A stretch of 64,000 nt of DNA from Bryopsis sp. KO-2023. Its lineage: Eukaryota > Chlorophyta > Ulvophyceae > Bryopsidales > Bryopsidaceae. The position numbers were made by a program, and so were the translations under genes. Below the pieces are notes generated by a model, which had not been told where the DNA came from, did not search any database, and saw nothing but the letters and a program-made list of their open reading frames with translations. The stretch covers positions 4,650,001 through 4,714,000 of the forward strand of contig BSYQ01000010.1 in the NCBI GenBank assembly GCA_030272585.1, written 5' to 3'. This document shows positions 16,212 through 25,418 of the stretch, piece by piece (position 1 is the stretch's first letter; each line of letters begins with the position of its first letter).

Positions 16212-18183
16212 CGCATCAATGTTCTGACTCTGCCTTCGTCCATTCCGCCTCAGCAACCCACCAGAATCGGAACAGCATTCCATGTCTGGCCATGCCCCAA
16301 ACTTTTCTCTTTCGCTCGTCTGCGGTCCGCAACCGTTTCCGCTTCGCAAAAGGAGCGCGCGCCACCGTCGCCGACGCCACTGCGCGTCTCTACCTCTCCA
16401 ACTCGCTGTCGCTGAGGTGGTCGTGTCGCGTCCATGTCGAATGCTGCCGAAACCCTCTGCGACCTAGGGTAAGCTCCATCTCTTTTTCGTTTTCGCTCTC
16501 TTCGCTCGTGCCCCGTGTAGAAATCACTTTCCCTGTCGCCGTTCCTTGCTCGTGTGTGTTTCTGTGTGCTGTGTGGTGTACAGGATTGCGTGCTCCTGTC
16601 AGGTTGTACGGCGTATTCCTGGGTTGACACTCCCTCTCCTCCATGCACTCTCCCTGTTGGGGAACAATGGTTTGTTTGTTCCTTTTCTTCCACTCGATTT
16701 GGTTGTCCCCTGCTCTTCTCTCTCTTGCTATTTGGTCTGCCTTTTCTTCTTTTGTTTGGTTTCCTTGACTGTCTTGGTGTCCTGTTTCCTCTCCTTGCTC
16801 ATGTGTGCATCTGTTTGCTTGGTGGTGTGCAGGGAATGTGGAATGAGTCGCCTCCAGGAGCTAATCTGACCTTCAATGAATCCAGAGCTCGATTGATGTC
16901 ATCCCATATATAGTGATGTGTATATCCACCAACAATTTTAAACGAGAAAGAAGCGCTGCATTTGAAAAGAATTCCTGGGCTGGGGGGGGATCGAAGAATG
17001 TGGTATAAAAGCGAATCCAAACCAGATGAGTGAAAGGATCCATCAGAGCCCGACAAGCTTCTTGGAAGCACACCCAGAAGCAATCCCAGAATAGAAAGCG
17101 CGCTCCTGGAGACCGCATCTCGCTGATACGGAAGAGAAGACCAGGAACCCCCAAATTAGGTACTGCTGGTTGAATATCCTCTTCGAAAAATTCATTTTCC
17201 CTTGTAGTAAAGCTCTCTTGCTGAGTCCAGTTCGTCGTACACAATCCCCAACCAAGAACAGCAGAAACCCTGCCATCAGTCCGTGTAGTTTTGTCCTTAG
17301 TGTCCCCCCGACAGTCCCTTCCAGGAAGGAGACCCAACTGGTGGTAGTGGAAACCCTTAGCCTGTGGGTGTTCAGTGGAGCCTGTAGAGACTCGCTGCTT
17401 GGATGTGCCTGTTTGATTAATGTGTTCCCTTTTCTGCTCTCTCTCTTGTGAATTTGAATGTCTTCTCCAGTGCTGTTGTCCCGAATCCCTTGTATCCCTG
17501 TTTGCCGTTGCGTGTATGTCTGGTGTGGTACCCAGCGTTGAATTTGTATGTGTCCTTGTGTGTCCCCCAGATGTCGATGAAAAGGGTAATGATCTTGTTT
17601 CGTGCTTCAGGTGATGTACAGGTGGCCATGCCCCATCAGCAACGTGCCCGAAAGAGGTTGCCGCCCAAGAACTCCTGCGGAGCAGACCACCGCGAGGGGC
17701 CGTGCCCCATCAGCAGCATATCAGGTCGTCGCGCGAGAACGGATGCGCGTGACACACAGTAGTAAATCTTCTTTCATACAGGTTGGGTTCTTGTTTCCTC
17801 CCATTCTTGTATACTTGTTCATCAAATTTTTGCAGACCATTTTGCAGTCTATTTTGTCAGGGGGGGACACTTGCTTGATTTCATGTGATGTTTTTATTGT
17901 TTTCTTTTGGGACTCATTTTTCCCTTCCCTTTCGTACTTATTTTTTCAACCAGCAAGGTTTGTTTAGCCCCCACACACACACAAACAGGAGTGCAATGGG
18001 GGCGAAGCATTTGGCCGATCGAAAATATGGCAAAAATACGGGACAGGGGGCAGTAAACCGAAACCATCGCAGCAAGGCACCTAACCGCGCTGTCCTCAAG
18101 TGAAAGTAGAAGTGATTGGAGCAGTGGGCGTTCATTTTTGAGGGGTGGAGGGGAAGTGACGTAGTGTGTGTTGTGGGGCAGGA
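16212..18183 (+). other. Left arm of the MULE without a resolved gene
   Basis: This 2-kb arm has CpG-rich DNA to about 16,460. Several plus-strand signals that look like exons follow: ATG at 16434 then a donor GTAAGC at about 16,471, and polypyrimidine tracts ending in CAG near 16,831 and 17,620. They may be 5' exons or untranslated exons of the small plus-strand gene downstream. The possible reading frames stop quickly, so no protein is claimed. Confidence 0.4.
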
Positions 18184-18602
18184 ATGGGAGGCGCTCAGGC
18201 CCAACAGCTTCAGGGTGCTAATTTGTTGTTGAGCATGCTGAGGAGAGCAACACGTCCTGCTCAGCAGGCCAATCCCTTGGTAGCGATGGCCGCTGCGCAA
18301 CAGCAACAACAGCAGCAACAGCAACAGGAATTGCCAATTGCAATTACACCAATTGCAGCAGCAGTTGCAAGTAAGTGCATTCGGAACACTACCCCCAGAA
18401 TTGTATCATGCTACCAAAAGAATAAAGCAACAAACAAAATAATGTGCCAACCCTGTCAACTGAATACGTTTTTTTTTCCTTTTGCCAAGGGGGGAATAAA
18501 TAGTAATAAAATACTTCTCTCAATTTGTGTCTAGGCCCAGAGAAAAATGGTATACGACCATCCTGCAGTTGTTTTAACGCTGCAGGGAGTACCTGTCAAT
18601 AG
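18184..18602 (+). CDS. Putative two-exon 84-residue Gln/Ala-rich protein carried by the MULE
   Basis: Exon 18184-18370 ends at a strong GTAAGT donor, and exon 18535-18602 follows a CTAG acceptor. They join in phase to an 84-residue product with a Leu/Arg-rich start (LLLSMLRRATRPAQQ), a run of ten glutamines and an AITPIAAAVAS segment. An acceptor-like GGGGCAG just before 18182 means the ATG may instead be internal to a longer spliced gene. It converges with the transposase gene, whose stop is 166 bases away, an arrangement like mudrA/mudrB in maize MuDR. No homologue is recognised. Confidence 0.5.
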
Positions 18603-18616
18603 TTCACAGTTCACTG

Positions 18617-18735
18617 ACTGGTTCAGTGTGCCACAGTTTGGTGGTGGTCGAAGTGAAATACAGTGGCGTTAGATAACTAAAAACAAAATAATTTTTTTGG
18701 GGGGTTTTTTCCCCTTCTTAAAAAAACAACTGTTG
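18617..18735 (+). repeat. Isolated copy of the MULE 120-bp satellite unit
   Basis: It contains CAGTTTGGTGGTGGTCGAAG, AAATACAGTGGCGTTAGATA and the T-run/A-run tail seen in the array at 19500-20065. It lies between the two convergent genes. Confidence 0.8.
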
Positions 18736-18767
18736 CAGCGCGTCCCAATCGTCACAACAACCCTTAA

Positions 18768-21700
18768 TCATTCGTTAACTCTTTTCCCCCAAGACTCCCT
18801 GACCATATCTAAAGCGAGTTGTCCTCTCAACGCGCTAAGATTATCGGTAGTGCATGGTACGAGTGGTTTCCCGGAAGCGAGTCTGTCTCCAAACCAGCAC
18901 ACGAATACGCCACAGCTCCAAGCGTCGTCTTGGATACGAGCTTCGTCAAGTGACCTGAAAACCCATTCTTTCTCCTTGTTCAACAGAGGGCAAAAGTCCA
19001 ACATCGCGTCGATTACGTTGTCCATGAATTCTCTGTCTGTATGTCGTGCACTGTCGATGAAGAACCCAAGTGCCTCTTTGGGTTTCAGTGCGAACAGGAT
19101 CCTATAAAGAAATGTGAAAAAATCAATAGTATTACAAGTGGAAGGATACTATAAAAAATATAGTATTCTAATACACTAGAATATTAGAATATTAATATAG
19201 TATTTTGTATATTGTATTAATAAAAATAAATAAATAATAATAATAATTAATAATTAATTAATAATAACAATAATTAATAAAAAAACATATCTTTTCAGCA
19301 TTTTTACCAGTGCTTATTCTTTTGGTTCAGGGGAATGAGAAGAAGGGATTTGCTGGATATGGAGTGGTGATCCATCCAAGAAGAAGCTCGGTCGACACCA
19401 TCGTCCATAACAAGCTTCGAGAGGGCGCAGCTCATTGCGGTAATGTCGGGCCCAGCTCTTGCAGCCCTATCCAGCTACGAAAAAAATCCACGAAAAACCC
19501 TTTTTCTAAAAGATAACTAAAAACAGAATAATTTTGGGGTTTTTTTTTCCCTTTTTTTCTTTAAAAAAAAAAAACTGGTTGGTTCAAAGTGACACAGTTT
19601 GGTGGTGGTCGAAGTGAAATACAGTGGCGTTAGATAACTAAAAACAGAATAATTTTGGGTTTTTTTTTCCCCTTTTTTCTTTTAAAAAAAAAAAACTGGT
19701 TGGTTCAAAGTGACACAGTTTGGTGGTGGTCGAAGTGAAATACAGTGGCGTTAGATAACTAAAATCAGAATAATTTTGGGGTTTTTTTTTCCCTTTTTTT
19801 CTTTTAAAAAAAAAACTGGTTGGTTCAAAGTGACACAGTTTGGTGGTGGTCGAAGTGAAATACAGTGGCGTTAGATAACTAAAAACAGAATAATTTTGGG
19901 GTTTTTTTTTCCCTTTTTTTCTTTAAAAAAAAAAAACTGGTTGGTTCAAAGTGACACAGTTTGGTGGTGGTCGAAGTGAAATACAGTGGCGTTAGATAAC
20001 TAAAAACAGAATAATTTTGGGGGGTTTTTTCCCCCTTTTTTCTTTAAAAAAAAAAAACTGGCTGGTTCAGTATCAAAGTGAATAATCTGAATATATATTT
20101 CCATGAATGAATATTCGGGATCTGGAATCGTTGGCTGTTGAACTCCAACGAGTCATTCGGTGTGGGTTTCATTGCAGTGACATGGCCATCAGGGCTATCA
20201 AGATATTCTGGAAACATGCAGTGTGGCCATTCCCTATGCTGCCTCCGAGGCAGGTCCAACTGTTGGTCAGGCAAGGAGACGCCGAGCAAAACCATGAGGT
20301 TCCATGACCCCTGGAAAAAAACTGAAGACGTGCACTGCTCGGAAAAAGTAAGGGTTGTTTGGGGGGCTATAGAGCACAGTACAACTCAGCCACAGAAAAC
20401 GTATTAAAAAAAATCCCTAGAGGCGAAAACACCGTTAATCTCCCCCCTAACATTGTCTTTACTGAAGGGGGAGTTTAGAAGGGAGGGATGAACGTGCTTG
20501 CTGCCAATGCCGAGGCTTTGTCTCGTTCAAATTAATTTGGATTAATTTGGCAGAATGCTGTTTAGCAGAAAATTGCAGCCCGGGGGGAAATACGGTTGAA
20601 AGGAAAATATAGACACCTGCATTTATGGGGGAGTGTTAGGCCATGTAGGTTTGGATACAACCTACATGGCCTAACACTCCCCCATAAATACAGGTGTCCA
20701 CATTTTCTTACACATAGTACATTTCTTACCCCATAGTCGATCACGGTATCGTTGAGCCATCCCCCCCCCCTCGTCGTTTTTAGACTTCTGACGGTCAACA
20801 ATTCTTTCGTGGGCAAAAAGCCATAAACTTCGGCGTCATCGGCTACGGTAAAGGCGCGTAAAATTTCAGTTCCCAAATTTTGGGGGGTGAAATGGTCGGG
20901 GGCTTCGATCCACTTCGTCGAAGGTGGAAGGAAATTTTCCAAATCAATCTCCGTAACCTGTATTTCTCGTGCCAAGGAACAAAAAAAATATTAAAAATAA
21001 AAATAACTTTTGCATACAATATTTAAATCATGTGGATACAAAAATTCTCGGTTGTTTCTTCGACCCTTGTACGGACCTTCGTTCCCAAACCCAAACCGGT
21101 TGTGTGGGCTTCTCCCGAACCCGAACCCGATGCTGGGGCTGCTCCCCAACCCGAATCTGTTGCCGAGGCTGCCAAAAAACCCGAACCCGATGCTGGGGCT
21201 GCTCCCCAACCCGAATCTGTTGCCGAGGCTGCCAAAAAACCCGAACCCGATGGTGGGGCTGCTCCCCAACCCGAATCTGCTGCCGAGGCTGCCAAAAAAC
21301 CCGAACCCGATGGTGGGGCTGCTCCCCAACCCGAATCTGCTGCCGAGGCTGCCAAAAAACCCGAACCCGATGGTGGGGCTGCTCCCCAACCCGAATCTGT
21401 TGTCGAGGCTGCCAAAAAACCCAATCCCGATGTTGGGGCTGCTCCCGAACCCAAACCAGTTGCAGGGGCTGCCAAAAAACCCGAACCCGATGTTGGGGCT
21501 GCCAAAAAACCCGAACCCGATGCTGGGGCTGCTCCCCAACCCGAATCTGTTGCCGAGGCTGCCAAAAAACCCGAACCCGATGCTGGGGCTGCTCCCCAAC
21601 CCGAATCTGTTGCCGAGGCTGCCAAAAAACCCGAACCCGATGGTGGGGCTGCTCCCCAACCCGAATCTATTGTCGAGGCTGCCAAAAAACCCAATCCCGA

Positions 21701-24700
21701 TGCTGGGGCTGCTCCCGAACCCAAACCAGTTGCAGGGGCTGCCAAAAAACCCGAACCCGATGTTGGGGCTGCCAAAAATCCCAAACCTGCTGCTGGGGCT
21801 GCCCCCAAACCCAAACCCGATGTTGGGGCTGCCAAAAAACCCAAACCCGTTGTTGGGGCTGCCCCCAAACCCAAACCCGATGCTGGGGCTGTCAAAAAAC
21901 TCGAACCCGCTGTTGGGGCTGCCAAAAAACCCAAACCTGATGCTGGGGCTGCCCCCGAACCCGAACCCGCTGGTGGGGCTGTTGATAAGGGAGGATCAGG
22001 AACCGTAGCTGGTGCTGGTCGAGTTTTTCCCCCCCGAAACTGCTCGGAGCCACCCTTATCAAACCCGGGTACATTATAGGCGACACCTCTCAAGAACTTT
22101 TCAAGAGTGATGTCGCCTTTAAGGAATTGCTCGTGTAGTCGAATAAGACGTTCGTCTACACGAGCGTAGGATTTTTTTTTCCTTTTAGGAGCTGCCCCGG
22201 CCTCCAGTTGTGCTATCAAAGCACCGGCGTCACTTTCCTCCTTCTGAAGTTCATCGAGGAGCTCCCATATGTTAGGGTGTGTTTTCCCTAGTAACCCGTT
22301 TAATTTTCGATGATACCCTTCTGCGAAATTTATCGTTCGGTGGTCGAAGCGATTATGAACATTCCAAATGCCTACCCCTCCCCGGTGATTCAGCCAATTA
22401 ACTCGGAAATACTCCAATAATTGGGTAATTGGGGTCACCGAACTGTTTGAGCGTTGTGAAGCTTCCTGGACAAGAATAGCAAATCCTTCGTTCACCCGGG
22501 GGGGGGGCAAGAATGCGAGAGCCATCAGTTTCTTAACAAACACCCGGAAGACTTCATCGCGATTGTATTGGGTCTTGAGACCTAAATCACAAACTCGCCG
22601 CCATATACACTGCGTGAAGTGAAAGTAACAACCGTGTATCGGAACATTCCACACCCCCCGGGCCGCCTCAATAGCGGCGTGCTCAAAATCGAGGACCATC
22701 TCCGTGGGCTGGAGATGGCGGAGGGTTTCAAACAATTTTCTGTAACTCTCCTCATCCTTGTTTGTAAGGAGAGCAAACATGCCGGGCACGGCGTTTCTGC
22801 CGTGCACCGAATGTATAATGTATATCTGTTGGAAAAAACGAGGCGCCGCTCGAAATGTGCCATCGAGAAACCAAATTTCCTGATCCATGCGCGCCAAGCT
22901 TGAGGGAGTAGCGAATATAATTATCCTTTTCTCCCCTTCCATAATATCAGCATGCAGAAAATTTTCACCGGACAAAGACTTTGCCCATTTCCCTTTCCAA
23001 AACAAAATTAAATAAATTTTACAGAAAAATTCTTTTGAAAAATACAAGCCTCGTATAAATTTCCAGCCCCCAAACCTGATTTCTAATGAAACAAAATTGA
23101 ATTCGCAGAAAAATTTTAATGATTTTTTTACTTTTATATGAGAATATATAACTTTTTCTCTTATTTTGTACAAGAGGTTTTTATTTACCCTCGTAAATAA
23201 TTTTTGCTTTTTTTATTTCTAAAAAAAAAAATCCGTACTTACTCGAGTAAATAAAAAAAAATAACTAATGCCTCACCTTCAATTTTCAGAGCACCAAGGG
23301 ACGAGGGGATACCCGGAAGTACGGCACGACGGGCGCGATACATCCTCTTTGAGAGGGTGCGAAAATTAGGTAGGGCGTTGACAACACCTAATGCGGCAGA
23401 TTCGATGCGTGCTTCCCTATATATTTTAGGGACTGAAAAAAAAATCGTTTTAATTGACCCTTGAAATTTTCGGAAAAGAAAAAAGGCAATATGGTCATCT
23501 TTGGGTTCGAATCCCAAATGCCTTAAAAAGAAATTTTCTTGTGGATCTTAGCGTATTTGTTTCCAAAAAATAAAAAAGGAAAAAATATATATATATATTT
23601 TTTAGTTCCCTGAAATATGAGATATCCACAGAAAATTTCACATGATTTTTTACTGAATCTGAGCATCTTTTTTTTTCAGAGTGCAATAGTCACACAAAAA
23701 AAAAAAATACAAGAAATTCATTTTAAAAAAAGGCAATATGGCAATCTTTGGGTTCGAATCCCAAATGCCTTAAAAAGAAATTTTCTGTGGATCTTAGCGT
23801 ATTTTTTTCCAAAAAATAAAAAAGGAAAAAAAATATATATATATTTTAGTTCCCTGAAATATGAGGTATCCACAGAAAATTTCACATAATTTTTTACTGA
23901 ATCTGAGCATCTTTTTTTTTCAGAGTGCAATAGTCACACAAAAAAATAAATATAAGAAATTCATTTTAAAAAAAGGCAATATGGCAATCTTTGGGTTCGA
24001 ATCCCAAATGCCTTAAAAAGAAATTTTCTGTGGATCTTAGCGTATTTTTTTCCAAAAAATAAAAAAGGAAAAAATATATATATATATTTTTTAGTTCCCT
24101 GAAATATGAGGTATCCACAGAAAATTTCACATAATTTTTAACTGAATCTGAGCATCGTTTTTTTCAGAGTGCAATAGTCACACACAAAAATAAATATAAG
24201 AAATTTATTTTAAAAAAAGGCAATATGGCAATCTTTGGGTTCGAATCCCAAATGCCTCGAAAAATACACTTTTTTTTTGATATTTTTAACAATCACATAC
24301 CTGGAGTGGTCTCAACAGCCGCTCGCTTTTTTATAGCCCCTTCTAGTCGTAAGACCTGAACCCTGGAAACGTCACCCGGGTGGTGATGGTCTTTTTCGTT
24401 TGTTTGGACCACTAAAGGCGTTTTCGATTTGATGCTGCATCTAGCTTCGCACTCCGTTTCGACGCAAGTGAAATAATGGGGGAGTTCTGGTTTTTTTCCG
24501 TTCGTCCGACGGAACCAATATCCATTCTCAATGTCGAAGAGAAGTTCCCCTCCTTTTTTCCCTTTTCCTAACTCCCACCGACTCATCGCTTCAACGCAAG
24601 GAACGAATCGAACCTTCCCACTCTTAAGAGTGCAGCCACAGTTGCGTCCAATATGTACATGATCGAAGTTTCCGACTGTAAGAATTCCACAGGATCGACG

Positions 24701-24790
24701 TTTCTGACTGGAACAACTCCACAGGCTCGAAGTTTCTGGAAGATGTACGTCCACTCGCATTGCCTGGGATTCGAACTGTCGCGCACTCAC
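18768..24790 (-). CDS. MULE transposase: FLYWCH zinc finger, MULE DDE core, coding minisatellite, C48 (Ulp1-like) peptidase
   Basis: Phase-consistent exons: 24790-24301, 23432-23277, 22992-21077, 20957-20730, then a final exon of about 19105-18768; one or more exons between 20730 and 19105 are not resolved. The first exon has a FLYWCH-type finger (FDIENGYWFRR, then HYFTCVETECEARC and a His cluster, roughly residues 75-140). The third has the MULE core: FLDGTFRAAPRFFQQIY with the first Asp, MVLDFEHAAIEAARG with the second, GCYFHFTQCIWRR, and FAEGYHRKLNGLLG as a candidate for the Glu region. Residues about 550-850 are minisatellite-encoded. The fourth exon starts the protease (GGGWLNDTVIDYG), and the last has QDDAWSCGVFVCWF with the oxyanion Gln and catalytic Cys. 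The exon carrying the catalytic His was not found with certainty. The start codon is provisional because short repeats overlap 24650-24760. Confidence 0.88.
19500..20065 (+). repeat. Tandem array of ~120-bp satellite unit inside the MULE
   Basis: Between four and five units of about 118-122 bases run head to tail. Each contains GACACAGTTTGGTGGTGGTC, AAATACAGTGGCGTTAGATA, AACAGAATAATTTTGGGG and a T9-C3-T6 / A11-13 tail that can fold back. They lie in an intron of the C48 part of the transposase gene. An AT-rich stretch with TAAT/TTAA runs (19130-19300) precedes them. Confidence 0.9.
20612..20698 (-). repeat. Near-perfect inverted repeat (40-bp arms, 7-bp loop)
   Basis: Arms 20612-20651 and 20659-20698 are reverse complements at 39 of 40 positions, with loop TGGATAC. 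In the transcript sense of the transposase gene the single mismatch becomes a G-U pair, so the RNA stem is unbroken. Weaker pairing continues outward for about 12 more bases. It lies about 30 bases inside the intron that begins at 20729. Confidence 0.95.
21090..21985 (-). repeat. In-frame coding minisatellite, 60-bp higher-order unit of two 30-bp halves
   Basis: About fourteen 60-base units in exact register encode, on the minus strand, runs such as SGSGFLAASATDSGWGAAPA. Each is built from two 30-base halves sharing GATGCTGGGGCTGC on the + strand. Later units (about 21,780-21,960) are diverged. The unit length is a multiple of three and lacks stop codons in several frames, so long open frames appear on both strands; only the minus frame continues from the transposase core. 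Confidence 0.9.
23484..24257 (+). repeat. Tandem ~244-bp repeats, each with a 40-nt tRNA-like minihelix (4 copies)
   Basis: Minihelix copies are at 23484-23523, 23731-23770, 23974-24013 and 24218-24257, spaced 243-247 bases. Each has AGGCA at the 5' end pairing with TGCCT at the 3' end, plus a complete T-arm-like hairpin (TTTGGG-TTCGAAT-CCCAAA). This is the acceptor-plus-T-arm half of a tRNA without D and anticodon arms. The array fills the intron between transposase exons 24301 and 23432. The sequence GGTTCGAATCC matches the RNA polymerase III B-box consensus. Confidence 0.85.
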
Positions 24791-25092
24791 AACTGTTCGA
24801 CGCCGTCACTGATCGCCCAGGAGACGACTGCCCCCCCCCCCCTCCCTCGACGACGCGCATCGATAATGCTTGGGAGGCGGGAGGTGGAGGTCCTGGTATA
24901 CAGGTTTTGGCGAGGCGAGGGGATGTCTGCAGGGGTAGACCTTCGCGCACGACGCACGCTCGGACTGCTCGGGTCTGTTATGATGCTTCCATCTCACGCG
25001 TTGCTTCGGTCGTGCGCCGAAGACAGAAACTGCAGGGCACGGAAACTTGTGTCTGTCGGACTCTTGCGCACACGTCTGTGTGTGCTGGGGGG

Positions 25093-25187
25093 ATATATGT
25101 CGGACTTTAGCGTTCGCGGGAGATGCGGACATGGGACTGTCGGATATGGGATTTGCGAACATGGGACTGTCGGACACGGGGTATAAT
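25093..25187 (+). repeat. Right terminal inverted repeat of the MULE
   Basis: Reverse complement of the left terminus with an internal duplication (CATGGGACTGTCGGA appears twice). Its outer end GGGGTATAAT abuts the 11-bp target duplication. Confidence 0.85.
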
Positions 25188-25198
25188 CAAGAAAACGA
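25188..25198 (+). repeat. Right target-site duplication of the MULE
   Basis: CAAGAAAACGA, identical to 16123-16133. Confidence 0.9.
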
Positions 25199-25418
25199 GG
25201 CTGACAGAAACATCCGACGGCGGCACCCGCCAACACACGCAAAAGCACGAGAATTGGAGGGTGTGGGCTCATTCTACCCCCATTCCAACCTCATTATTTT
25301 AACGCCGTACGTGTACGGGAAAGCAAACAGCAAAAAGACGACTTTGGGCGCCTGGGTGTTTATCGTCTAGCGATTCACCTTCCGACGCTCTCTTTCTCAA
25401 TCCAGACAAGTCGCCAGA
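25199..25418. promoter_or_regulatory. QCR9 side of a split divergent promoter region
   Basis: These 220 bases plus 145 bases at 15989-16133 would form a 365-base head-to-head spacer between the DEG-like gene and QCR9 if the transposon and one duplication copy were removed. No TATA box or specific site can be pointed to with confidence. Confidence 0.45.

Larger units (their letters stand above)
16134..25187 (-). mobile_element. Complete autonomous Mutator-like element (MULE), 9,054 bp, with FLYWCH, MULE transposase and C48 protease
   Basis: The element is bounded by inverted repeats and an exact 11-bp direct repeat (CAAGAAAACGA at 16123-16133 and 25188-25198). The left end begins TGTACCCCCATATCTGC and the right end finishes GACACGGGGTATAAT. 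Shared terminal blocks, inverted, include AAATCCCATATCCGACAGTC and GCGAACGCTAAAGTCCGACA. Inside lie a multi-exon minus-strand transposase/protease gene (18768-24790), a convergent small plus-strand gene (18184-18602) and several repeat families within introns. Coding exons are open and splice junctions stay in phase, so the copy looks recent or selected. It sits in the spacer between the DEG-like gene and QCR9. Possession of a Ulp1-like C48 domain recalls the Kaonashi/KULE type of plant MULEs and some Phantom-like elements. The exact clade cannot be set without a tree. Confidence 0.9.

Noticed and set aside
20991-21659. 222-codon Gly/Phe/Ser-rich minus-strand frame
   Set aside because: It is a second frame of the same minisatellite and joins no flanking exon.
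20969-22079. Three overlapping plus-strand frames of 323-349 codons (Pro/Asn- or Lys/Pro-rich)
   Set aside because: They are translations of the minisatellite on the non-coding strand. The 60-base unit lacks stops in these frames, and only the minus frame connects to the transposase core.
23484-24257. Complete tRNA genes
   Set aside because: Only the acceptor ends and T-arm are present. No D-arm or anticodon arm can be drawn in any of the four copies.
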